From Liolophura sinensis (taxonomy: Eukaryota; Mollusca; Polyplacophora; Chitonida; Chitonidae), in NCBI RefSeq assembly GCF_032854445.1, contig NC_088303.1:11415501-11479500 (forward strand): DNA of 64,000 nucleotides, written 5' to 3'. This document shows positions 25,060 through 36,159 of the stretch, in pieces; positions within the stretch are counted from its first letter, which is position 1, and the number at the start of each line of letters is the position of its first letter. Under the pieces are notes generated by a model. The model had not been told where the DNA came from. It saw only the letters and a program-made list of their open reading frames with translations, and did not search any database. The position numbers were made by a program, and so were the translations under genes.

Positions 25060-25575
25060 TTTTCACGATTAGAGGACACCCTTGTTCTTGTTTACCTTGT
25101 GCGGTTTTTGACGTCATTAAGTTTGGCATGTTTCTGTACCAACGAGAGGTCCTCACGGTTAGGTGTTACTCTTGGTCTTTGGTGCATTTTATGGTCTTTG
25201 ACGTCATTAATTCGGGCATTTTTCTGTACCAGAGGCCCTCACGGGTAGGTGTTACTCTTGGGCTTTGATACCTTGTACGTTCTTTGATGCGTTAATTCGT
25301 GCATGTTTCTGTACCAGCCAAAGGTCCTCATGGTTAGGTGTTACTCTTAGTCTTTAATACCTCGTACGGTCTTTGAGGTCATTATTTTGACCATGTTTCT
25401 TTATCAGCCAAAGGTCCTCACAGTTACGTGTTACTCTTGGTCTTTGGTACTTTATATGGTCTTTGACGTCATTACTTTCAGCATGTTTCTCTACCAAAGA
25501 AAGATCCTCATGGTTACGTGTTAGTCTGGGTCTTTGGTACCTTGTGCGGTCTTTGACTTCTGGACGTAGCTTGTA
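25060..25575. repeat. Minisatellite, unit about 86-90 bp, six copies
   Basis: The landmark [AC]GGTGTTACTCTTGGTCTT recurs near 25161, 25247, 25336, 25426 and 25516 (spacing 86-90 bp). Every copy also has GGTCTTTGACGTCATTA, GCATGTTTCTGTACCA and AGGTCCTCA. The left-hand copy is the most degraded. It lies just beyond the Tc1-like relic. Confidence 0.88.
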
Positions 25576-28370
25576 CAAGAGATGTCACCGTGGTGATACT
25601 CAAACTTTAGCACAATACATCTGCATGACATTCCAGCATTGCCCATTATTCTCCATTTTTCAGTAGTGGACAACTTTTTCTTTTCTTGTATATACGACAA
25701 GGACCTGCGGAAGGATGCCTGTATCATTAGGTTAATCAGCTTTACCTTTTACTCTGACCAAAGATCTATACACTTCTAGTTTTACTGGCGCTTAACATTT
25801 TTTGCTGTACAAAACTTCTTGAAATGTCTAGTTTTGTTAAATATCCTGGGGCAATACTGATTTAAGTGTTAAAAAGTCAAAGAAGTTGACCATAATTTAT
25901 ATTGATAGATTTGTTGTATCATTTAACACTCGTGATATCTTTCCAAATTAACTCATAAGGATAAACAAAAATAAACAAGAATATGTATCAAATATAATAG
26001 TTTTGAAAGTCGAATTGGTATCAGGTTGTTTGCACAGCCTGGTTCTGTCCATTTTTGGTCTCCCAGCTTTGTGTCTGGTCGCTGTAATAAGTAGAATATT
26101 ATTGAATTGTTAGTAGAACGTCACTGAAATGAATACACACCTAACAGAATCAGGCATTTGTGGCAAAGTGTATTTCCTTAGTACATTGTCTCATTCGACC
26201 ATTAACAGAAGATAACATGCATCTGTTCATCAAGTAAGTTTCAAAAAAAGGTTGTAATATAATTCTTCAGGTACGTGTTATGTCAGATTGTTTTAACGCA
26301 AAACCTGTCTGGGGCATGAGGTTTATTATTCATACTGTACCAAAACTAGATATTAAATACCAGTATTATTTGTTGCCATCTTGTATATTTAAATGCAGAG
26401 CCTTCCACATTTTTACACCTTTTGCATTATATTTACATAGTAACATAAGTGAGGACTATTTAATCCCACTGCGTCAAGTTAAGAATCTGGTGTTTTTGTT
26501 GTAGCTTTTTTTTCTTCAGAATTTTGCATGTCAAGAGGCAGCGTATCCGATATTCACATATAACTCTCTATAGTTCAAGAGGTCTCCTGGACAACTTTTA
26601 TCGAGTTACAAGGTAAAACATTTTTAATATGTTTTTGTAAATGTGTACTGTGTTAAGCCCTTTATGAATCCGCTGTGTCGGTCCATATATTTGTTAGACA
26701 TATTGCATAGTTTATCTCACATGAAGAGTATATGCTTTGTCCAATATCAGTACTTTATTCAGAACTGAAGAAATTACCATTAGACTTATTGTACTAAGCC
26801 GTATTATTCGAAATAATATTATGGTATGTTAATTAAGGAAGGGAATGCAAATTTTTGAATTGCAAGCTATGCACGGTGACAACGTTGAGTACCATTGATG
26901 AATAAGTGCGTTTCAAGTTGACCTAAAATATTAGCCTGAAGATAGAAACACATCTCTTCTGTGTGGAGAAAAACCTGTGACATGTCTCCGGTGTAAGCGA
27001 AGGTGCCTTCTTCTGGACAAAGAAAATGTCTCTTGCTTTCTGGAAATACTTCGTGTTCACTTCTGATGATACTTACAAGTTCCCTGAATTTTTAAGTTTC
27101 ATGTCTTTGTCGTAGAATGTGTTCGGAAAAAAATATCAATGCATGGACAATGCATTTTTTGCAGCTGAAATTTGTCTGAATCTTGGAGCTCACAGGATGC
27201 ATATTCATAAATATAATCCCAGATTATGAACGCCCTTGTACATAGAGATATTGCAATTGTAAATTAACTGGCTCCCGTGTATGTGAAGAATACGCTTGAA
27301 TATGACTCTTATACCTCCATATTACAAATCTATTTTACCCCCTATGATATTGGTTGATGCGGGTCTAGTTAATGCACGTGTATGCAAGATCATTATCTTA
27401 CGGTAACGAAAATAAATTGGATGTATGTGTTCTTGCAATATGTCAATGGTTAATCTAGGAATAAAGAGACGTGTAGGCCTGTAAGGCACAATGTACACAC
27501 ACGAACAAGATAATATCGCTGAGAAATAAATAGTGGCTGCTCGTATTGCTGAATCGTCCTACCGTAACTTTACTTCAGCGAAACATGTCGGTACATAAAG
27601 CGACTTGCATACATCTATGTACAGTGAGACTGTACATAGTGCATTTGTACTAACAGTGTTGATATCATCTGTTGAAATGGAAGTGCCAGTTCGAGTGCAG
27701 CGTATTGTGTTCGGGGAGTTGTGGACGGATATTTGCATGGACAGATTATTTTATGTGGTGAGACGAACTAGGGTCTAGCCTGCTTTGTACATTGCATTTC
27801 TCTGTACTTGATACGGCATATGGACAATATGTATATAATTCATGAAAAGACAATAGTTTTTTTTTCTTCTGTATAAACTGTATTCAGAGACAGGATGTGC
27901 ACGAGTATCTTTTGGTATTTTGGTATATAATTGGCAGCACATTTATAAGCATATCGCAAGAACCTTAGATGGGTGGGTCATATTATTAGTCTATAGATAA
28001 ATATTCGATGTGATATATAGGCCTAACCTGTATTAACAGAATCTCGACTTTCGCAGGTAGATCTAAAAAATAATTACTGCTGTTTTAAAAAGAAACAGTA
28101 GCTGTTCATAAACACGATAACTATTATAGAAGGTTGGCCCTGTAGGTATATAGAGATGTGGGGGGCATTGGGTATTTGAATTATGTGAGCAAGCATATAT
28201 ATAGCCTTTTAAGTAGATCTACATATCATGGACTGAAATAGAAATGCATTTGTTCTTTTCATGTATACTTGTACGTATTACAGAAAGAAGTGAATCATGC
28301 TTTTGAATATGGTGACTATTTTATATTGATGTGGCATACCCTGTTAACATTAATTAATGGGCAGATGCAT

Positions 28371-28373
<3 letters not shown>
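25576..28373. other. Intergenic DNA without recognised genes
   Basis: AT-rich sequence with no frame longer than about 75 codons and no recognisable repeat. Nothing further can be supported. Confidence 0.5.

Positions 28374-28434
<61 letters not shown>
28374..28434. repeat. (TA)n microsatellite, about 30 units
   Basis: Uninterrupted alternating TA for about 60 bp. An apparent 'protein' of YIYIYI across it is an artefact of the repeat. Confidence 0.97.
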
Positions 28435-28435
<1 letters not shown>

Positions 28436-31400
28436 TTGAGGAAAAAGTTGCGAGGACCACATTAATATTATCTAATACATACGAAAAATACATAATTCAA
28501 AACTGTCGTTTTGTCATTTATCTGGATAATAATACTAATAATAGGAAACTGCCACCAAACAGTGAATACAATGCCTTACAGGTTGGGATCTATCACTGTT
28601 AACTTAAAAGAATAAAAAGCTTCTCCATACAAGTAGTAAATACATCCGGTTTCCTTGGTAGTCATGGTTTCGCGGAATCTGATGTACTTCACTGTTTCTT
28701 TGGAGACGCCGCTACCAGCAGGTTCGTTAATCCAAATACTGCTACGTCTTCGTTGTACAACTCAACAGTTTATAGGAGAATGTGTACTATATCACAAAAC
28801 ACTCCCAAATGTTTCAGGTTCAACAATAAAGCAAGAGTTTATTAAAATAATTTAAACTTCGTCAGGTCGATTGTATGTGTCATGAGAAGTCTTACGTTAT
28901 TTCATTGCTCCAATCTACTATGTATTTCCTTTATGTTGTGCTGTATTCAGTATCGCCAGTCCATTTGCACTAAAACATCTGGTGCGGGGTATCCAGTACC
29001 GCCAATCCATGAACACTAAACCGTGCTGCGCGGTTCTTAGTACCGCCAGTCCATGCCCCCCGGAGGGGGCGGACGCATTAACATTCATTCGACTGATATT
29101 TGCTGTAGCCTATACAGACCATTATCTCAATTTCGTACCAGTTTACTAAATAATATATAGGCCTATTTAGACGTGTTATGTGAACCGTTCCATACTGTTC
29201 CCAGTGAAAGACGACTTTTTTTTACAGAATTACCGCTCTTGAATCGTACCGCGCAGGCAGCAGTAGCCATTTCCGTCTGGTGGAAAAGACAGATGCCGCA
29301 GTTTTGACTTGTACTGCCGCAGTTTTACTTGTACTGAAACCCATGACAATAAATACTATATATTCAGGGACAGTCTGTTTTCAACCCCACCTAAACTGAA
29401 CTTGAGTTGTTTTGGGGGGTTTTTTTGTTTTGTTTTGTTTTTTTTTTTGTTTTTTTTTTTAATGTGAAAATGAATGTGTACACACCGGCCAAATCTGCAT
29501 TCGAAACATTTCGAAATCACTCAGCTTCCCACTCCGGCAATCTAATATCCTGGAGCTTCCGGGGCCTAGGCGGCCTCTGGACCCTCGTCTAATAGACTGT
29601 GATAGTCGTTCCGCTCTTGTCAAATCTGCACCTCCCCTACCGATAGAAACGCTCGTCAAAATAGTGGATTTCTTCTGTCCAAAGCGATAACACAAGGGAA
29701 TTTACGACTTCAGATAAGTAAAATCTGGAGTTGTAGAAACTAGGATACATTTCCTGACTTAACTGATTTTGTGGTTCCGACTTCATAACTGGCGGTAAAT
29801 GAAGTTCACTCATAACATGTCGGACATCGATCGATTGCGATGTATATATGCATCTTAACAAATTTCTGTACCCTAAACGACAGCGAATTACAACTTTATA
29901 TCAGCTCTAAATATACCTCAATATATTTAGCAACAAGGTCTAAAAGCATTTTTCATAAAGAGTAAGTAGTTTTGTAGAAACTTACGTCAAAGCTCTGCAA
30001 GGGTCAAGAAACCTGTACAACAGCAAAGACATTAGCGAGGCTCACGAGTGGTGGACTCACACGCGACCGAATAATTGGCATATTTTGGGCATAGACGCTC
30101 TAATGAAATAAGTTTAAAAAATATAGGTATGATATACATGGCGTTTTCACGGCCGGAACTATGTGTATAGGTTAAGGACATTTTCACAAGACTTCCTAAG
30201 TCTATTTACTTGTACAAATAGCATTGTCCAAGTTATGCCACCGTAAAGAGATTTCGGGGAAAGTTACGAAAAACTGACATGAAGCTTTATGAAAGTAGGC
30301 CGAAGTCTTTCGGATACATCGGTTAAATCACAGATCCTTAAAATTGCGCAGTTGTATGGAATAAAACATGATTTCATATTTGGTCCTCTGAAAGTGTGCA
30401 GATTTGGGACATTACAGGCTCGAACTTAACAGGGTTTTACTTGAAGATGATTCCTTAGGAGCCGATATTTCCATTCAAAGACCTCATTACTCGATACGCG
30501 ACAACTGGGTACGATTACTTATATTTTTGAATGCAGAATCGACACCGACTGACATGACAGTGGAGACAGGGTTTCCTCTGCGACCAGACGGTTATTTGGT
30601 GTCCTGTGGTGTTTTTTTTTTTTTTTTTTTCACGTTGAAATTCAGCCTGCATGTCTACAATTCAGTCAGTAAGCTTGGCATGCGTGATATCTTAATAAAT
30701 CTGTCACTGACGATGTTTATAATGGATCACGTTATCTTTGTTATTTGGTACCACCGGAAAAGCTAGACTGTCACGCGTTTTATTCGAGTAAGGTTGGCTT
30801 GTCTGTGATGGAACAGAAATCTTTATTCGGTTGATTACAAGTAGAACGACAGCTCAGAATGTGAAAGGATAACTAACAACTGGATGCTAATCCACCATAC
30901 ACGCGTCAGGGAATGATTAAGAAGTTTGAAATTCGGTGCGTCAGAACCAAAGACAGTACATCTGGCAAAAATTTCAATTATCTGTGCGTGGTGAGTTTTT
31001 TCGAACAGATATTTTTTCTACATGTCAAAATGTTCGTAGAAATGGTGAAAATGGGACACATTCGCGGAAGAAATAGGCCTTAAATTCGCATGAGAAATTG
31101 TTGTTTCTCTTTTTGTTAGCGAGAAAGTATAGGGGATTCAGTGTTACATACAAAAGTCAAGAAAAGAAGGCAACACATCCCACAAAAACGTGATCATCTT
31201 GCAGTACACATAGCTGTTGTGTAGCTGTATGATGTTTAGAAAAGGTCTAAAAATCGTCACCTGAGGCAATGAGTTACTGGTGTTGAAACAAGGCTTATGA
31301 AGCTTAACAATATATATTAGAAAACGTGTTCTAACTGCATTTTCCTGGAAAAAAATATAGACATACAACATATAAATGTGTAGAGCTTGGTTTGTCACGT

Positions 31401-31689
31401 GTCACTAACGAAAGGCCATTTTCTATTGCTTGCATGAATGTCCCCTCCAGCTATACATGTATCAAACAGCCCATACACTTTCATCGTCTGTCCAGCTGAC
31501 ACAAACAATGATCTAATCTAAACATTCTGCTAATCAGATCTAGATTTGGTGCCGACAACAATCTGCTCACCTCCCTTACTTCAGTTTGAAGGTCTGCAAA
31601 TCTACAACTCATGATAACAGACTTGCGCCGGCTGTAGTTCAGCTTCCGGCGCCACAGCCTCTGCAGGAAGGATGGTTTACTTTTGGTTA
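28435..31689. other. Intergenic DNA with low-complexity tracts
   Basis: No supported gene. It contains a 45-bp tandem repeat at 28948-29056 (listed), a GT-rich then poly(T) tract at 29411-29460 and a poly(T) run at 30612-30630. A block at about 29575-29615 recurs near 34612-34655. Short frames at 29459-29861 and 30404-30766 look accidental. Confidence 0.45.
28948..29056. repeat. Tandem repeat, unit about 45 bp, 2.4 copies
   Basis: CAGTAYCGCCARTCCAT starts each unit (near 28949, 28995 and 29039), followed by GCACTAAAMC and a GC-rich GGTGCGGGG / TGCTGCGCGG part. The last copy runs into a CCCCCCGGAGGGGG hairpin. Confidence 0.7.
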
Positions 31690-32640
31690 GCGGCTAAAAT
31701 GTTTATTTTCGGCATGTGGCTTTAGTTTTAGTTTGTTGGAGGGAAGTTCACATTCGGTTTGTGGCGGGGGTGTTTACTTTTTGTTTGTGGCGGAGGTGTT
31801 TACCGTTGGTAAGTGGGGTAGATGTTGGCTTTTGGTTTGTTGCGGAGGGGCTTTCCTTTGCTTTGTGGCAGAGATGTTTGCTTTTGGTTTGTGACGGAAA
31901 TGTTTACGTTCAGTTTGTGGCGGAGATGTTTTCTTTTGGTTTGTGGCAAAGATGTTTATTTTTGGTTTGTGGCGGAAATGTTTACCTTTGCTTTGTGGCG
32001 GAGATGTTCACTTCGGTTTGTGGCAAAAATGTTTACTTTTGGTTTGTGGCAAAAATGTTTACTTTTTGATTTGTGGCGGGGATGTTCACTTTGGTTTGTG
32101 GCGGAGATGTTTACTTTGGTTTGTGGCGGGGATTTGTATTTTTGGTTTGTGGCGAAAATATTTACTTTTGGTTTGTGAAAGAGATGTTTACTTTTGGTTT
32201 GTGGCAGAGGTGTTTGCTTTTGATTTGTGGCAGAAATGTTTACTTTTGATTTGCGGCCTGTGTGTTTACTTTTGGTTTGTGGCAGTGATGTTTACTTTCG
32301 ATTAGCGACATTGTTGTTTACTTTCGGTTCGTGGCCTGGATGTTTACTTCCGGTTTTTGACAAGGATGTTTTATTTTCATTTTGTGACTTTCGTCTTTAC
32401 TCTAAGCTTGTGGCATGGATATTTGCTTTGGTTTGCGATGTAGATGCTTGTCTACTTCTGGTTTGCAACATGAATGTTTACTATTGGTTTATGTCAAGGA
32501 TGTTTACTTTCGGTTTGTGGAATTAGTTTTAGTTTGTGGTAGAGATGTTTATTTCGATTTGTGGTGCTGATATTTACTTTCGATTAGCGACACGGATGTT
32601 TACTTCGGTTTGTGGCAGTGATGTTTACTTTCTGTTTGTA
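31690..32640. repeat. Minisatellite, unit about 30 bp, about 31 copies
   Basis: The unit is GGTTTGTGGCGGAGATGTTT plus ACTTTT. Variants have AAAATG or GCAGAG in place of GGAGAT, and units of 29 and 30 bp alternate with small indels. Copies become more diverged to the right, beyond 32280. Long open frames cross the array in several frames at once with WFVAEMFTFGL-type repeats; the 29-bp units shift the frame, which argues against coding. Confidence 0.95.
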
Positions 32641-33824
32641 GCACGGACGATTTTCCACGATTCGTGCACACTGATCAGGAGGCTGGAAAAGCTGCACTTC
32701 TTGGGTCCAGAATTGAGCGCTGTTGCATTGAATTAAAACATGATTCGAAGTTTTTAAAGTGTTCAAGTGGAGGTATTAATGTATCTGTAAGGACATGTCT
32801 GAAAATCGAATTGTCCCGTGTCTGTGTTGTGTTCCTTATCGTTCTTATATATGTCCGGATGGACGTGTTAAACCGTTGCGTTGTGACGCAAGTTCAAGTT
32901 CTTCGGCAACTGACTGTGAAGTTACTGTGTTTCAGATGGAAGATGAGAAAATTAATGCAGATGTTCAGTCTGATGCCGTTTAAATTTGAGTTTTATATGT
33001 AATCTTTAAGCAAACTGTTTTTACATTTAACTTAGAGTTTTAATATACTCATATTCTATACAGGTGTTAACATAAATGTGTGATGAGTTTGCAGCAGTTT
33101 GGCTCTTCGCCGAACTTCAAAAATAATAACTCGTACAATGAGTATGTGACAGGGCAATACATTAGTTACTGATCTTGAGACTGATGATTGAATTGGAACG
33201 ATTGCTTTTAAATTTGCTGAGAATGTTCCTATTGTGAAGTAATTAAGCTAAGTACTATGCGTTCATATTTCCTACGGTTTCCTACTGGACCTCCAAAGCC
33301 TGCACAGCCAATGTCCACGGCTCTAACAACTGAACTAAACGGAAATTCCCACTAAGCAAGTATAAACACTGACATAGCCCTTCTATGACACAAGTAAGCT
33401 TGATAGTGTATGTGGAGTGGTTCGAAGGGAAAAGTACCTTTCTTAAATTCCTTAGCGCTAGACATGGTGTTACCGACCGAGTGACATCATGTAATTGTTG
33501 ACCTGAAGATCTTCTGACACGACGTTTGCCAACAGTCAATTTTCTCCATAGGCAGTAAATAGAATATTACGTTCGAGGTTTTGTAAAGGATTTACAAAGT
33601 AAAACTTCGTTGTAAAAGTTTTGTTTGATCAACATTGATGCCATGTCAGACTATGAAAAGCTTTGAGATTGCATGAGACGTTCGAACTTATTTGTGGAAG
33701 TCCCGTATAGGTGAAACGTCAATTGCGGTTAAAATGGCCTTTGACTGCGCATAGACAATGGGGTTAGTGAGCTAAAGACATGGTGCACCTTTTGATAAAC
33801 GATGATCGCAGCTTGAAAATTCAT
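32641..33824. other. Unassigned DNA between two minisatellites
   Basis: No gene or repeat recognised. Two overlapping frames at 32664-33002 have no family features. Confidence 0.4.
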
Positions 33825-34150
33825 GTGGCTTGATGAAAGGCCGTTACCAGTGGTTCAATTCTGGTTTGACGAACGGCCGCACCCAGCGGTTCAACTCTGG
33901 TTTGACGAGCGGCCGAACCCAGCGGTTCAGCTCTGGTTTGATGCACGGCTGCACTCAACTAGTCGTTCAACTCTGGTTTGACGAAAGGCCGCACCCAGCG
34001 GTTCAACTCTGGTTTGACGAACGGCCGCAACCAGCGGTTCAACTCTGGTTTGACGAACGGCCGAACCCAGCGGTTCAGCTCTGGTTTGATGCACGGCTGC
34101 ACTCAACTAGTCGTTCAACTCTGGTCTGAAGAACGACCGCACTGAGTGCC
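33825..34150. repeat. Higher-order minisatellite, 36-39 bp units in groups of four
   Basis: The base unit is GTTCAACTCTGGTTTGACGA plus ACGGCCGCACCCAGCG (36 bp). Nine units are seen. Units 4 and 8 are a distinct longer variant (GATGCACGGCTGCACTCAAC plus TAGTC), and units 3 and 7 share CGAACCCAGCG. This gives a repeat-of-repeats of about 147 bp present twice. Confidence 0.92.
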
Positions 34151-34364
34151 TCAGCAATCTCGCAATGGGTTAGATCTAATGCGTGTGACGATTTCAGTGA
34201 ACATCACAAGTTATTGCTACTATGATGGGTGTGGCTGAGACGCGTAATTTTGACTAACAAAAGCCACTAGGAGATACGTGATGATGTGATGTAGCGTGAG
34301 CCATGTAACGTGATAATGTGATATGACGTGGGAAATGTGACGTGATGTTCTGAACATTGTTCTC

Positions 34365-34602
34365 CTGGGCCGAGTTGTTCGAAAGTTAATTAGCTATTAT
34401 CTGTATTAAGGCATAATTTAAATTCTAAATTTTAGCCAAACTCAGCAGCCAGTGCAGTTGTCTAAAGTCAGAGTATAACAGCTGCAGATATAGTTCATGT
34501 TTAATATACTGTTTCGCAATTGATTTGTGGGTTCAATACAAACTTGAAACTTATTAAAAGTTAAACCTGGTATTAAGTCTTAAAACTCTTTTGAATAACG
34601 GA
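34365..34602. mobile_element. MITE-like element, second copy of the GGGC..TGTTC family
   Basis: Starts CTGGGCCGAGTTGTTCGAAA and ends AAAACTCTTTTGAATAACGG, inverted relative to the start. The interior holds the ACCTGGTATTAAGTCTTAA motif also seen in the 3217 copy. It is longer and more diverged than that copy. Confidence 0.5.
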
Positions 34603-34605
34603 GTC

Positions 34606-36159
34606 AAGAACCCTCGCCTATAATTGACTGGGATAGTCGTTCCGCTTACCTATGTACAATCCCACCATCTCTCCACCTCCCTGCTGTCAAGCCTGATTAC
34701 TGTGGTCAGTGCATAATAAACGTTGTTCATTTTATCCGCATGCCCTATTAAAGTAAATATTTCACAACTCACACAGCGCGTATCGGGATCTCAACAGAAA
34801 GCAAGTATACACGTGCAAAGTATGGAAGCGATCCAAAAACTAAAGTTGTGCCAAAATGTGCAGTATAGGCTTTCTTCATCTCAACTTTGAAGATGGATAT
34901 AGATGATGACACTCTGACAACGGAGGCTCCCAGATGTTACAATCTGTTGAAACCGGTCTTGTGACTTAGCTATGGAAAAGTAAGTATGTTTAACAACTCG
35001 GCCACCTCCTTCAATTTTACTCGATATACTGCGACAGACATTTTAGCGAGTGCTGCGTTAGAACGCACGACTTTAAGTCACTAAGCTGTTATTGAGGCCG
35101 CCATCAAATAAATGAGAACTTCCTGAGTATAAATAAACCTTATGGAGGCTGAAAAGATGTTTAACCCTGTCCATCCCGTGAACACAGGGAGCTCCTTTAC
35201 ATTACCTGGCTGTTGATATATTCCTATACATATATCTCTTGATATTCATTGCAGGGAACTATTTTGACGACCTATAATGCGATGTGACAGATACCAGTCG
35301 GAATAGTAGCATGTTGTCGTAGCTTCCCCTTATCTCCCAGAAATGTCTGTTCAGGAATCGAACATATTATGGTAACATTGTTCATATTGTGCGCATGTAG
35401 CAACTTCTAATGAGTACTATTCTCTGTAGTTAGGCGGGACATTGTGTCTGTGGCGGGCGAGCAGAGCGGCGAACAGCGGTATCTACCTCAACGGTGTATT
35501 AACGCGATGTAAAAAGAACAGCTTCAGTGAAACAGGATATTCGAGCTTGAAACTGTCAGCCAGTGATGTGTCATTAGACGGTATGGTATTGATTATAAGG
35601 AAGAGTTCAGCTGTCTCTCACTCACGCCCGCCCATCAATCCAATCGCAGGTAGTCTACCTCCCACCATGCAGCCGACCGCACAGGTATAACGGATCATAG
35701 GGTTGCATGACATAAAAACTTCCTCACTGCCTCCACTTCGTGCTGTAGGTCCCAGAGTTCGAGCAGGTTCCGTCACACAAAACTTCAGTGTAAGATCAAA
35801 AGTGAAGTTCATTCGATCAGTATCTTTCTTCATGCTACCACGAGCGGACACGACAGCTAGCCACTGCCAATAACAGATGTGCACCAGAGAATAGCGAGAC
35901 CTTCATTCTCTCTCACTGCTACAGCATTTTCACGAGACGGTCGAGTGGGGTTTAACAAATCTAGGTGTACCTGACGGCATGAAGCTGATTCAACAACCTT
36001 TTGTGACTTTGGTAAACGCTTTTCTGTAGCGTTTTCCTCAACTTGAAAAGAAAAAATAACATCGGTTAGGGGATCTTCACTGGAATATTTTCTTCTGTTT
36101 ACTGAAAAGTGCTTTTGGTTTCGGTGTCAAGTTTCACAAAACTTCGTAATTCTGACATC
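34606..36159. other. Upstream region of the guanylyl cyclase gene
   Basis: No coding exon recognised. A block with GGGATAGTCGTTCCGCT near 34631 matches one near 29597 (dispersed repeat). The stretch just before the ATG at 36160 probably includes 5'UTR; in-frame codons upstream of the ATG begin at 36109 but carry no ATG. No TATA box or initiator can be defended. Confidence 0.4.

Noticed and set aside
28357-28602. 81-residue frame starting in the TA repeat
   Set aside because: Most of it is the TA microsatellite read as Tyr-Ile; no coding evidence beyond it.
31716-32526. Overlapping 99-120 residue frames rich in Trp, Phe, Leu
   Set aside because: They are the 30-bp minisatellite read in several registers; 29-bp units shift the frame and no single frame is preserved.
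36109-36159. Cyclase start at 36109
   Set aside because: That codon is GTG; the first in-frame ATG with good context is at 36160.
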